A stretch of DNA of 64,000 nucleotides from assembly GCA_021014325.1 (NCBI GenBank), contig CM037464.1:3875127-3939126 (forward strand). Direction: 5' to 3'. Each line of letters begins with the position of its first letter. Within the stretch, counting starts at the first letter, position 1. The notes beneath the pieces were generated by a model. That model was given only the letters and a program-made list of their open reading frames with translations, did no database searches and was not told the DNA's origin. Position numbers and translations under genes: made by a program. The stretch comes from Plazaster borealis (taxonomy: Eukaryota > Echinodermata > Asteroidea > Forcipulatida > Labidiasteridae). Below, piece by piece: positions 55,124 through 64,000 of the stretch.

Positions 55124-58100
55124 GTAATCGTAAACAAGTAATAAGACAATCCCTGACGAAAAAAATAAATTTTAAAAATAAAAAAGATCGTATTTTAGAC
55201 TTAGCACACCGAAAAAACACACCGAAAAAACCTGGCAACCATCTTGAAAAATAGCCTGGCCAGTTGTCTGGAAAAATGTTTCGGACAGCCATTTAAAAAA
55301 AAAAAAAAAAAAAGGCCCTCCTCCTTCCTTTTTTTAAAAAGGCAGGACACTAAACATGTTTTTTTTATTATTTGGCCTGATATATATTTGTTTGTTTCTT
55401 GCATAACAGGTGCGGCGTATGCACAGTTCCTTGACCTGCTCTTCCCAGAAGCTAATGTGTCTTTAAAAAAGGTCAATTTTAACGCCAAACTGGAACACCA
55501 ATACATCGCCAACTGGAAAATTGTGCAATCTGTGTTCAAGAAACTTGGCATTGACAAAGTGAGTAGAGGAATGTACTGAGGCTGTTTCTGAAATAGAGGC
55601 TGTTTATGAAATAGAGGCTGTTTCTGAAATAAAGGCCGTTTCTGAAATAGAGGCCGTTTCTGAAATAGAGGCCGTTTCTGAAATAGAGGCCGTTTCTGAA
55701 ATAGAGGCTGTTTCTGAAATGGTTCTCCCCAGGTTTTTTCAAAACTGTGGGACATTCTTGACCCAAATTTTGGAAGTTTGGCCGAAGCACGCTAAATTGA
55801 AACAAGGTCTTTAGAATGTTTTCTACTTGGTGTTTATCTTGGTTTTAAAAGCCCTACTATGCAATCTGGAGCATGGTTTTCTTATGATGTTTTTTGCAAA
55901 GAAAATAACGAAAACAAGTTTTTGTTTTTTGTTGTTTTGTGTATCGACCAAAAAATTTGCCCATATCTGTACGCAAACCCCGCGTATCAGCCCGATAAGC
56001 TAGCTTGTGCATGGGGAGAACCCTGGAGGCTGTTGCTGCGTCTGGATCACCATGACAACTGCCAATTCGGACAAGGCATGCAACTTTTTAGCTCATATCC
56101 TTTTGTTTTTAAAATAAAAGATTGCCATAAATAAAACCCCCCAAAACCTATATAGTTGTATATGCCATAAAACTAACCTGTGCAAATTTCATTTTGTCGT
56201 GGCTCATGCTGAGGTTCTGCAAATCATGTTGAGTGCCCACCCAATTTTCTCACACAACATCAAATCCCGGAACTAATTAAAAGAACCTTTGTTGTCAAGT
56301 CAGGGTTTCATTGTGCAAACAATATTTTCAAAGTAAAACGATTACTCAAGAAGATTAAAAAAGTTCTGAAAAATAAAACCGTGGGTGGGCGCAGACAATT
56401 AAAAAAAAACCCCAACGTGAAGTGGTTAATCTATTTTTAAAATTCCTTTTCTCATTCCTCACCAACAAGATTATACCAGTAGACAAGCTGATCAAGGGGA
56501 GATTTCAGGACAACTTTGAATTCGTCCAGTGGTTTAAGAAATTCTTTGATGCCAACTACGGCGGCCAGGAATACGACGCCTCTAATGCCAGGCACGGGCA
56601 GATGATATCAGCTGGGCCTGGAGGTGGTGTACCAGCCCACAAGAAGGCGCCATTAAAAGCTCGTAAGTGGACATTTATTGATATGTTGACCTAATCCCAC
56701 TTGACAAGTTTTTTTGGATAATTTTGAAATTTTTGTTTTTTTGAAAGAAAAAAAAGTTTCCACAAACTATTTTATTCAATTATTTTTATTTATCCAAAAG
56801 AATATTTCCTTTTTTTTTTACTACTTAGATTTGTATTCATTTATCAGTATACATATTTTATTTATTTATTTTTTTTTGGGGGGGGAAGTGGTATTTTTTG
56901 TAGGTTTACAATTTCTATCAGATTAGTAGGAAAGAAACGTGACCTCTTGTATTTCCGTAGGATGGGCTTCAGTGTTTTACATTTTCTACTCCTACCATTT
57001 ATTGTTGTTATCTGGTGTTTTTATGGCAAATACATGTAAATATGAAATACGTGTAAATAAGACATTATTGGTAGTAATCCATTACTCTTATGGAAGCCTT
57101 GTTCTGATACAAACATTCCAGCGTCATATCCATAACTTATTCTCCAGCTTGCATTAACCCAAGTTTGCCGTGAATGTTAAACAGGGGCTCCAAGTCCAAT
57201 GTCATATACATTTTTGTAGTCCACGCATTTTTCAAATAGATAGAGTCCTCGGAAAGTGGGGAACAAAATTACTTGTCTCTAACCTCACGTTAACATGGTG
57301 TAAAATGTCATTTTATTTAATAATATACGCTTTCAGAGCGAAATATGAAACATGCTGTACTGTACATTCCAAAGAAGAATTTTTACACATGTCAAAAGGT
57401 CAAATTCAATGCTATTTTGATTGAATATCAGCAAAATTTAGGAATGAACTGAAAATGCTACAAATGCACAGACCATATTCAAAATGTGACGTCATTGAAC
57501 GTTTTTGGATTTTGACAAAAATCGCTTTTGAAAGGTATCCTACACAGTGGCATTTTACGCCATTTTAATGTGAGGTTAGAGACTTTAACTTTTCCCTCGT
57601 TTTCATAAGAACTCTATATTCTGGAAAGTGAGTGAGTCACAAAACTGAATTTGACCTTGGAGTCCCTCTTTTACACTGTTAGCATTTCTCTCCTTCAACC
57701 CTCACTGATTGCTTGTGTGCCTGTTCTTGTCCAATTGCATGTGTCTGTTGTCGTCTCTGTTTTTTGTTTCGACCGACCTTTTTTCAGAGTCAGCGAAAGC
57801 TTCTCCTCTGAGACGTCTGAAGCAGTCTCCCGTCGAAGGTAAACTTGAAATTGTCAAAGGGGGACTTTTGTGTCGCACAGTCGGAATTAGGATAAAAAAC
57901 AACCCCGTTAGTGTTCACACACCTTCAGCTGCACCTGTTATGTAAAAAGTCTTCCTGTGTTTTTCGTTTGGGTTGTAGGGTTCTCCCCGTGCACAAGCTA
58001 GCGATCGGGCCGATACGTGCGATTTACGTGCCGATACGTGCAAATTTTGGCCGATACAAACAAAATAAATTACAAAGCAGTGCTTTTAAAATGAAGTTAA

Positions 58101-61100
58101 TTACCAAGTAGAAAACGTTCCGAAGACCTTGTACAGTTGCATTCAGCGCGCTTCGGCAAAACTTCCAAAATTTGGGTCCAGAATGCTTCCCAGTTTTGAA
58201 AAAAAAATTAAAAAAATACACAGTGCCAGTGCTTTTAAAACGAAGATAAACACCAAGTAGAAAACATTTCGAAGACCTTTTACAGTTGCAATCAGCGCGC
58301 TTCAGCAAAACTTTCAAAATTTGGGTCCAGAATGCTCCCCAGTTTTGAAGAAACCTGAGAAGAACCCTGGGTCGTTTTTGTTTTGGTTTGGTTGTTTTCC
58401 CATTACTAATGTCACTGTCTGTTCCTTACACGCTAACCGTGTACAAAGTAGAAGGAGACTTCCGTAAGTAGAGAGGTGTTAAATATCCCGTTTAAGTTTG
58501 AGTGATCTTGATTTGATTCATCCGGGGTATTTTTTTGTCACAACAAGATCATCAGCTCGTAAAAGGCGTAGACCTGTTCAAGTGTGCACTATTGTGTTGT
58601 TTGTTTTCTTCACGAGACCCTTTTATGTTGAGTGTGTGTTTGTGCGCGTTGCTAATCACCATGGTATTTTGATTAAGTTTCATTGTTCTAAACAAAAACA
58701 ATTCAAATGTTAACATTCCTCAAAATGCGAAGGTTGTCACAAGTCACATTGTAATTTTGTGTTTAAAAGTTGTTACTGCAAGTCATTTTTTTTTTTTAAG
58801 CCAAGTTGCAATTCACAAAATTACATGTAGGCGGCTTGAGAGTCGGACTTGAGCCCAAACCACCAAATGGAGTCAGTGAAACTGCTTCATGAAAGATCAT
58901 AGGTCATAGGTCATCATAAAAGTTTCTGTTTTGCATTGTACTATGAGTGTGAGCTTTTGTAAAAAAAAAATGCACAGTTTCACCATGAGCACCGAATAAA
59001 GTCTTGGCTTGTATTTTATAACTGTGACATTGTTTTGGGAAAATGTCTGTGGCGTAGATTTTGTTACGTGGATAATAATAATAATAATAATAATAATAAG
59101 ACTTGTAATGCGCACATATCCACCCTGCTGGTGTTCACGGCGCAGAAATGTAGCAGGGTTGGAAGTGGTATTTGTGAGAAAGCAGTGAAGAAAACATGGT
59201 GTTTGTGAGAAAGCAGTGAAGAAAACATGGGGAAATGGTACCCTTCATTGTTTAACTAACCCAAATCCATTCAGGGCTCGAATTTGACACTGGACCGCTG
59301 GCCCGAGGCCAGTGATTTTAGCCCCGGGCCAGTAAACTCAGGACCTGAAGACCGCCAGTCTTGTGTTTTTTTCAAATGAATAATATGTCAACCGTTAAAT
59401 ATCTTTCACAAAAAGAAATGATGTTCAAATGTTGACTTTGAGTCTGGTAATACGATTCCGTTGAGTATCAAAATATACTAACCCATAACACAAATGAGAT
59501 AATCTTCTCTTAGTGCTTGTTCAAATAAAAAAAAGTTACACGTTAAAACTCTGTAGAAAGCTCTTTCTTATGAAGATTCTGCTCGTGTAAAATAAATTCT
59601 GGTCCAGTAAACATTTGGAGCTACAAGCCCTGTGGTCATTAGTCCTGGTGCAAGACGTTGTTGTTCATTATCACGCAACTATCGCGATCACGCAACTATC
59701 GCGATTTAGCGCCCCCGTGCATATGACTAACAATAGCGGGCGCTATAACCACCACAAATCTGATTCGCGGCTTCCAGAATACGCCCTCTATCGGTGGAAT
59801 AGTCCCGACATGTATAGTGATGTTAATTGAGTGCATGTAGGCACTATGGTTTTATGGTTTTACTAACTCAACAAGAACGTCTTGCACCAAGACTATGTGG
59901 TCATGGGAATTTTACTCCAAATTTGAGCCCTGCTTTGATGTTCATACTATTTTTTGCCTGAGTTTGCTGGATTCAATGCTTTACAACTGAACCGACCGTG
60001 CTAATTGCTTTGGGGCCCGATTTATGATTGTCTCCATGTATGGTTGTTACATGTCAGGTAATCATGGGCTGATTGGAAACCTATTGAAACCTTGATGTAA
60101 ATCCGACCAGTCCTGGCCAAAGGTTGGGGCGGGGTAGGGATGCACAGGGCTTGGAACACCCTCTAGACCACTTGCCAGTCTGGTTCCTTTGTGTACAATG
60201 ACTATTAGCATCCATGACTATTATTGGATACAAGGAACATGACCAAGATGGTGGCAGCAGGATAAAGGGTCTATATATGGTTTTTGGTAGCAGCAAATAT
60301 CAGTAACAGTAAGCACCGCAGTGTAACGGCACTTTGTAATGCACCTAAAGAGAGCAGTAAACCTTAAATGTAACTCCTCAATCAAAGACATTGGTTGGCA
60401 CATTGCACGTTTGTTGTATGCACCAAGTTGTTTAGCGATCGGTTTAAATCCCTTTAGAAAAATAGTTGTAAAACACAAAATAAAGATCGCACAGCCACAC
60501 AGTTTTCAGAGTGGGAACGAGGACTCTTGAGGGCGCTATTGCGACCTGTTTTTGGGGGGTTCTCCATTTGTGAAAATCAAGTAAACAATTAATGTGTTCA
60601 TAAGACTAATTTATCACTAAAATAAATGGTGCATGAAAAGGGTTAATCACACGGTTCTTGCTTATCACATTTTGTTTTATAAAAAAGACAGTTTCGTTAT
60701 TCTGAACAGGGTCTGCACATGTTACCCGGCACTTAATTCTGCTCTTCATTATTTGTTAATTTGCGAATTGCATATTGTCTGTCATGAATATATAATAATT
60801 TTTCAGTGCCCCCCCCCAGCCCCAAATCAGCATGGGCCAGTTTCATCATTTTCAGAAATGGGTTAGGTATTTCTAGCAGCAATCAGCAGGGAGCCAGTTA
60901 AAACCCAAGTTTCATGCATGACATTTTGTCTGGTTACCTGTTGCTGTGCTCAGGCAATTTTGTTTTGTAAGCAGCTGCGTGAATTTAGCTCCGAACATGG
61001 CACTAATCTTACTGTTGTTGTCCTGAATTTATTGGTGTTTATTGAATGTAAATTAATTTGTTGATTATTACAGTATTTTGTTTGTTTTATTTTTATTTGT

Positions 61101-63505
61101 TTCCATCTTTAGAGCCGAGAACAACACCGAAGGCAGCAGCAGTACCAAAACCAGCCGCCGGCGCAGCAACGAGGAATAACAACCAAAAAAGCAACCGGGA
61201 AAACATGGAAGTCGCTGAGCTCAAACTTAAGGTGGGCCTGAGGTGGGATGCGATACTTTCAACATGAGGTCTTTCATTTAGGGTACTCCCCAATGCACAA
61301 GCTAGTGTAGTGTGCTTGATACGGGCGAATAGCAGCCAATACACACACAAGTGTGTGAACACCTGCCATCGGGGAACCTCCTATTGTCCCTCTTTTGTCT
61401 GTACTTTTTGGCAACAGCGCCCATTGGTTTTGTACGCACTCTCCAACTGGGGACCTTTACCCAACTGGGGACCTTTACCCAACTGGGGACCTTTACCCAA
61501 CTGGGGACCTTTACCCAACCGGGGACCCTATTGTCCTCTTTAGTTATAGGTCCCTGGTTTGGATGTGTATACCTACCCACACACACCTTACGGATCGGGT
61601 TTGTGGGGTCCTGCTATTGCTGTTCTATTATTCCCTTTCCTGAAGAATTCCTCTGTGGGGTCCAAGTTGAACAAAGGAAAACTTTGTTGGGTCCATTTTT
61701 CCATTCTGTAAAAGACCTCATAAGGGCCTTTGCATAAGAACACAGCTCTGTGTTGTATACAATTCAAATTATTAAGAAGGAACTAATTTGCTAAGCAACA
61801 AAATGATGGGGTACCAGTCATAATAACATAAATTAACATGTCATTTGGGCCGGTAGGTTGTTTCTACTTAGAACTTGTTTTTCAGTGCTAAAGCTGATTT
61901 TTGGCGCTCACCAGGTGTTTGTTCTTGGCCTTACCCTCTTCCCTTTAGGTCAAGGAAGCCGAGATCGCAATAGAGAGCTTAGAGAAAGAAAGAGATTTCT
62001 ACTTTGAGAAGTTGAGGAATATTGAGGTCATTTGCCAAGAGGGAGAGAACGAAGAGATCCCAGGGGTCAAGAGAATATTAGAAATCCTTTACGCCACAGA
62101 GGTAAGGTTGACAAAATGTTGTACAGTGACATTTTTTTGGCAAAGGATATGCGTGTGCCATTGCACGAAGACCGTGCCTCCATATGTGTTTAGTATGTAT
62201 CTGCCTACTAGTACACGTAGTTGATCAACTCGTTCTTCAACCCTTTTCGTAATTTTTCTTGTTTCTAAATGACAACAATTCACAGCGTAACTGACAACGC
62301 CTTCTGATGGTTTGGAACAAATGATTTGCACACATGTTCATGTAATGTATGTATTTAATGTAGATCACACTCCCCCTCAACATTTTCCAGCCAGCACAAA
62401 TCATCCAGAGTTTTATCACAAGTACAAAGTCGCATTCAGAGCTGAGTTTTAGAAATGAATGATCCACCAGATCAACAGGTCTTTTTTTGTTTAGTGGACC
62501 TGCGCTCGATTTCACAAAGCACTAAGATTCATCTTAAGATGAGTTGTCAGTATAGCCATAGTGATTTGTATTGTGACATCACACTTTGCTTTGCAATTAT
62601 TAAGATTGATTTGCAGTTAAGATCAATCTTAACTCTTTGTGAAATCGAGCCCTGGGAAATATCTGATTAGTAATACAGGGCTGAGAAATTTTAGATGTTT
62701 ATCTGATTTCAGATCTTTTTATGTCTACTTCATGAAAAAAAGTAGCTGTTATTTTTTCTTCTGATAGCAAGAAATCACGCTTTTTGATCTACTTCTCTGG
62801 CGCTGATGATGCTAGTCCCAAAAGCTCCTTGAAATCTACAATGCCAGAGGTTACTAAAATGTCAACGTACCTCAGGAAATTTGGATGTTAGTTTCACAAC
62901 TTTTCGTCAGCAATGACTCTCACCCTTTTAGTACCTGTAGTAATTCTAAGTTTAGGGTGTGAGCTATGCATTTATAATTGCACAGTTGTGTGTTAAGCGC
63001 CCAATAAAGTCAAGTTTACTTTGGAATATTTTTAAGTTTCGTGTAAGTGCAACAAAACTGCACGCTGTAAGTGTATTTGAGTGAAAATTACCCACGCCTG
63101 CCCAAGTCTGTTTTTCTGTTACTCAAAGGGTACATTTGACTAAAGTTTCAAATCTTTAGGAATTGTTTGCCCCTGCTCAGCCGTAACAAATTCACCTGTC
63201 ATGATAATTTCCTCCCGTCCCCCCGTCACAAATCATAATCAATTATGAAGCATGTATAACATAAAAAAGCAAGACTTTGTTTTTGGAATGGGTACTACTA
63301 ATTTTTTAGAGCAAGCATTAGAACCAATTCAAGGCACCCATATCTTTCTATTTTCTCTCTCTCTTTTGTTCCCTTTCTTGTTTCACCCCGCTCCTCTTGA
63401 ATGCTTCTTGTATATTTAAAGGACGGCTTTGCACCCCCCGAGGACTTTGAAGACGACACTGTTAGCGACCCTGGAAGCTTTGATGACCAGAATGAGCAAT
63501 ATTAG
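54991..63505 (+). CDS. MAPRE: MAPRE/EB microtubule plus-end binding protein (7 coding exons)
   Basis: End-binding protein; the family autonomously tracks growing microtubule plus ends through an N-terminal calponin-homology domain and recruits SxIP and CAP-Gly partners through its C-terminus. Exons: 54991-55123, 55410-55558, 56470-56662, 57788-57838, 61113-61231, 61949-62101, 63422-63505. They total 882 nt, 293 residues, close to vertebrate EB1-EB3 (about 268-327). CH domain is about residues 15-117 ([63 protein letters not shown]). A basic Ser/Pro/Ala linker spans about 120-200. The EB-homology coiled coil is about 203-266 ([20 protein letters not shown]). An acidic tail ends NEQY, matching the C-terminal EEY/F motif read by CAP-Gly domains. 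All introns are GT-AG. I cannot tell EB1 from EB3 orthology; invertebrates often have a single gene. Confidence 0.95.
55410..55558 (+). CDS. MAPRE: MAPRE coding exon 2 (CH domain core)
   Basis: Acceptor TTGCATAACAG, donor AAA/GTGAGT. Codes [34 protein letters not shown] and FKKLGIDK, the central helices of the EB calponin-homology domain. Ends in phase 0, directly before an 18-bp minisatellite that starts 20 bp into the intron. Confidence 0.95.
55578..55721 (+). repeat. 18-bp minisatellite in MAPRE intron 2
   Basis: Eight units of GAGGCYGTTTCTGAAATA, exactly 144 bp, starting 20 bp after exon 2 ends. The 184-codon minus-strand frame here is created by the repeat. Confidence 0.9.
55725..56030 (+). 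repeat. Repeat K, copy 4 (complete)
   Basis: GGTTCTCCCCAGG ... GGGGAGAACCCTGG; the clearest inverted ends of family K. It follows the minisatellite directly. Confidence 0.68.
56470..56662 (+). CDS. MAPRE: MAPRE coding exon 3 (end of CH domain, linker start)
   Basis: Acceptor CTCATTCCTCACCAACAAG, donor CTC/GTAAGT. Codes [35 protein letters not shown], then a Gly/Pro linker ([18 protein letters not shown]). The first part is nearly invariant in animal EBs. Leaves one base (phase 1). Confidence 0.95.
56663..57787 (+). other. MAPRE intron 3
   Basis: AT-rich unique sequence with long T runs (56740-56880); no repeat family or exon recognised. Confidence 0.4.
57788..57838 (+). CDS. MAPRE: MAPRE coding exon 4 (51-nt linker cassette)
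   Basis: Acceptor TCGACCGACCTTTTTTCAG, donor GAAG/GTAAAC. Phase 1 at both ends and a multiple of three, so it can be skipped without breaking the frame (exon 3 to exon 5 also joins in phase 1). Codes [16 protein letters not shown], a basic Ser/Pro-rich piece of the linker, which in EB proteins adds microtubule affinity and is phosphorylated. Inclusion may therefore be regulated. Confidence 0.8.
57975..58360 (-). repeat. Repeat K, copy 5, partly duplicated
   Basis: GGGTTCTCCCCGTGCACAAG ...; the block CAAGTAGAAAAC.TTCCGAAGACCTT occurs twice (58109 and 58251), so two 3' parts lie in tandem. Confidence 0.6.
59278..59370 (+). repeat. Repeat M, copy 2
   Basis: GGGCTCGAATTTGACACTGG, GCTGGCCCGAGGCCAGTGAT, GGGCCAGTAAACTC; reverse of 16627-16715. 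Confidence 0.5.
59640..59895. mobile_element. Short element with 9-bp duplication (MULE-like)
   Basis: TAGTCCTGGTGCAAGACG ... CGTCTTGCACCAAGACTA, 256 bp. TGTGGTCAT repeated exactly at 59631-59639 and 59896-59904. Contains two CACGCAACTATCGCGAT units. Confidence 0.82.
60170..60273. repeat. MITE F, copy 2 fragment
   Basis: TGGTTCCTTTGTGTACAATG, AACATGACCAAGATGGTGGC, AGGATAAAGGGTCTA. Confidence 0.5.
60436..60650 (+). repeat. Dispersed repeat R, copy 2
   Basis: GATCGGTTTAAATCCCTTTAG, ACTCTTGAGGGCGCTATTGC, ATCACTAAAATAAATGGTGC; matches 9534-9745. Confidence 0.55.
61113..61231 (+). CDS. MAPRE: MAPRE coding exon 5 (linker and start of coiled coil)
   Basis: Acceptor GTTTCCATCTTTAG, donor AAG/GTGGGC. 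Codes [20 protein letters not shown], an Ala/Pro/Lys linker, then Asn-rich sequence and VAELKLK, the first heptads of the EB-homology dimerisation coiled coil. Ends in phase 0. Confidence 0.9.
61443..61528 (+). repeat. 18-bp minisatellite in MAPRE intron 5
   Basis: CCAACTGGGGACCTTTAC repeated four times plus a partial CCAACCGGGGACCC. Starts 212 bp after exon 5. Confidence 0.9.
61949..62101 (+). CDS. MAPRE: MAPRE coding exon 6 (EB-homology domain)
   Basis: Acceptor ACCCTCTTCCCTTTAG, donor GAG/GTAAGG, 51 codons in phase 0. Contains [20 protein letters not shown] and [20 protein letters not shown]. The FYFxKLRxIE segment forms the four-helix bundle pocket that binds SxIP proteins. Confidence 0.95.
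62497..62655 (+). repeat. Palindromic repeat N, copy 2
   Basis: GCGCTCGATTTCACAAAGCA ... CTTTGTGAAATCGAGCCC; inner AAGATTCATCTTAAGATGAG and TTGTGACATCACACTTTGC. In MAPRE intron 6. Confidence 0.65.
63422..63505 (+). CDS. MAPRE: MAPRE coding exon 7 (acidic tail and stop)
   Basis: Acceptor CTTGTATATTTAAAG. Codes 27 residues rich in Asp/Glu ([15 protein letters not shown]) and ending NEQY, then TAG at 63503-63505. The terminal Tyr after acidic residues is the CAP-Gly (CLIP-170, p150Glued) binding motif. No AATAAA or ATTAAA occurs between the stop and 64000, so the 3' end lies beyond the window or uses a variant signal. Confidence 0.92.
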   Translation, partial: DGFAPPEDFEDDTVSDPGSFDDQNEQY

Positions 63506-63914
63506 GGGGTTAGACAAAACATGTCCCACTTTGTAGACCCCTTGCCTGTTTTTTCATTTCTTCTTTATTTTTCAGTTGTGCTTTTTTTTATATTCCTCCT
63601 CACATCTATAGCCGTCTTTTCCCCAGCTATTTCTAGATATTTTTTTATTTTTCCCCAGTCTTTCCTGTTTTTATGGATACTTGCGGATTTGTTTTTTTCA
63701 TTTGTGGATTTGTTGTCATTAGTACCTATTTGTGGATTTGTTTTCCATTTGTGCATCATTTTACTATTTTTGTTCATTTCCCCCCCCCCCATTTGTGACC
63801 CCTTTCTTTCTAGTGTATGATCACTGCATCCGCAATTTATGTTCTTCACCAAAACACTGCATTTGTCGAGACTTATTTAAAAGCCTTAAGCGCTTCGGGG
63901 CAAGTCCAAGAAAA

Positions 63915-64000
63915 GGTGTCGTGGCCGAGTGGATAAGAGCACCGGACTTAAGCTCTGGTGTTTCTGCTCAGCAGAGTGTGGGTTCGAGTCCCGGTCGTGA
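63915..64000 (+). tRNA. tRNA-Leu(UAA)-like sequence, cut by window end
   Basis: A box TGGCCGAGTGG and B box GGTTCGAGTCC are perfect. Anticodon stem CCGGA/TCTGG with loop CTTAAGC gives anticodon UAA; a long variable arm TCTGC-TCA-GCAGA fits Leu. The acceptor strand GGTGTCG does not pair cleanly with the visible 3' part (TCGTGA), and the T-stem has a mismatch. This fits the head of a tRNA-Leu-derived SINE better than a working tRNA. It lies in the MAPRE 3' untranslated or downstream region. Confidence 0.5.

Larger units (their letters stand above)
57839..61112 (+). other. MAPRE intron 4
   Basis: 3.3 kb with repeats K, M, a MULE-like element, R and F listed separately, plus a TAA run (59071-59098). 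58360-59060 and 60650-61110 hold nothing assignable. Confidence 0.4.

Noticed and set aside
55201..55755. Longest open frame in the window (184 codons, minus strand)
   Set aside because: Most of it is the 18-bp GAGGCYGTTTCTGAAATA minisatellite plus intron sequence; the remainder is antisense to MAPRE exon 2.
58498..58713. Possible extra MAPRE exon coding [11 protein letters not shown]
   Set aside because: Basic Ser/Arg text looks linker-like and a T-rich acceptor is present, but no acceptor/donor pair keeps the phase-1 frame between exons 4 and 5.
61302..61737. Overlapping frames with repeated WVKVPS or TQLGTF
   Set aside because: Translations of the 18-bp CCAACTGGGGACCTTTAC minisatellite in several frames.

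Overview
The window is eukaryotic (animal) DNA: AT-rich, intron-dominated and packed with short inverted-repeat transposons. Two genes can be read from conserved protein motifs and matching splice phases. On the minus strand lie N-terminal exons of a PHACTR family gene (phosphatase and actin regulator); its transcription starts near 43.5-43.9 kb and runs off the left edge. On the plus strand is a complete seven-coding-exon MAPRE/EB gene (microtubule plus-end binding protein), coding from 54991 to 63505. The repeat style (tRNA-Leu-type SINE pieces with ATT tails, TTAA-flanked MITEs, runs of ACATGT) suggests a marine invertebrate deuterostome, most likely an echinoderm. That assignment is inference; no marker gene proves it.

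Layout. 1-8486: PHACTR intron with a degenerate tandem array and several MITEs. 8487-8546: small PHACTR cassette exon. 13967-14143: the diagnostic PHACTR exon with the FKPWKW-basic motif. 14144-40766: a large intron holding most repeats, including two inverted CGGACTA-rich foldback elements, one of which splits a 58-bp tandem array. 40767-40857 and 43101-43197: two alternative first coding exons with the same splice phase. 43.5-45.7 kb: a divergent promoter region, with a PHACTR-side donor and, on the MAPRE side, three CCAAT boxes, an NRF1-like site and a candidate noncoding first exon. 45.7-54.96 kb: MAPRE intron 1. 54991-63505: MAPRE coding exons. 63915-64000: a tRNA-Leu(UAA)-like sequence cut by the window edge.

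Both proteins act on the cytoskeleton: EB proteins track growing microtubule ends, PHACTRs bind G-actin and PP1. The genes are head to head, so shared promoter control is possible but not shown here.

The strongest structural signal is the transposon record. Several nested insertions carry their own empty-site control, so target duplications can be read directly: TTAA (foldback at 13.4 kb), AT (6.6 kb), TTA (PIF/Harbinger-like, 37.9 kb), 7-8 bp (hAT-like, 15.2 and 52.3 kb) and 9 bp (47.0 and 59.6 kb). At least five families of TTAA-flanked elements share AGG...CCT termini and sit end to end on shared TTAA sites.
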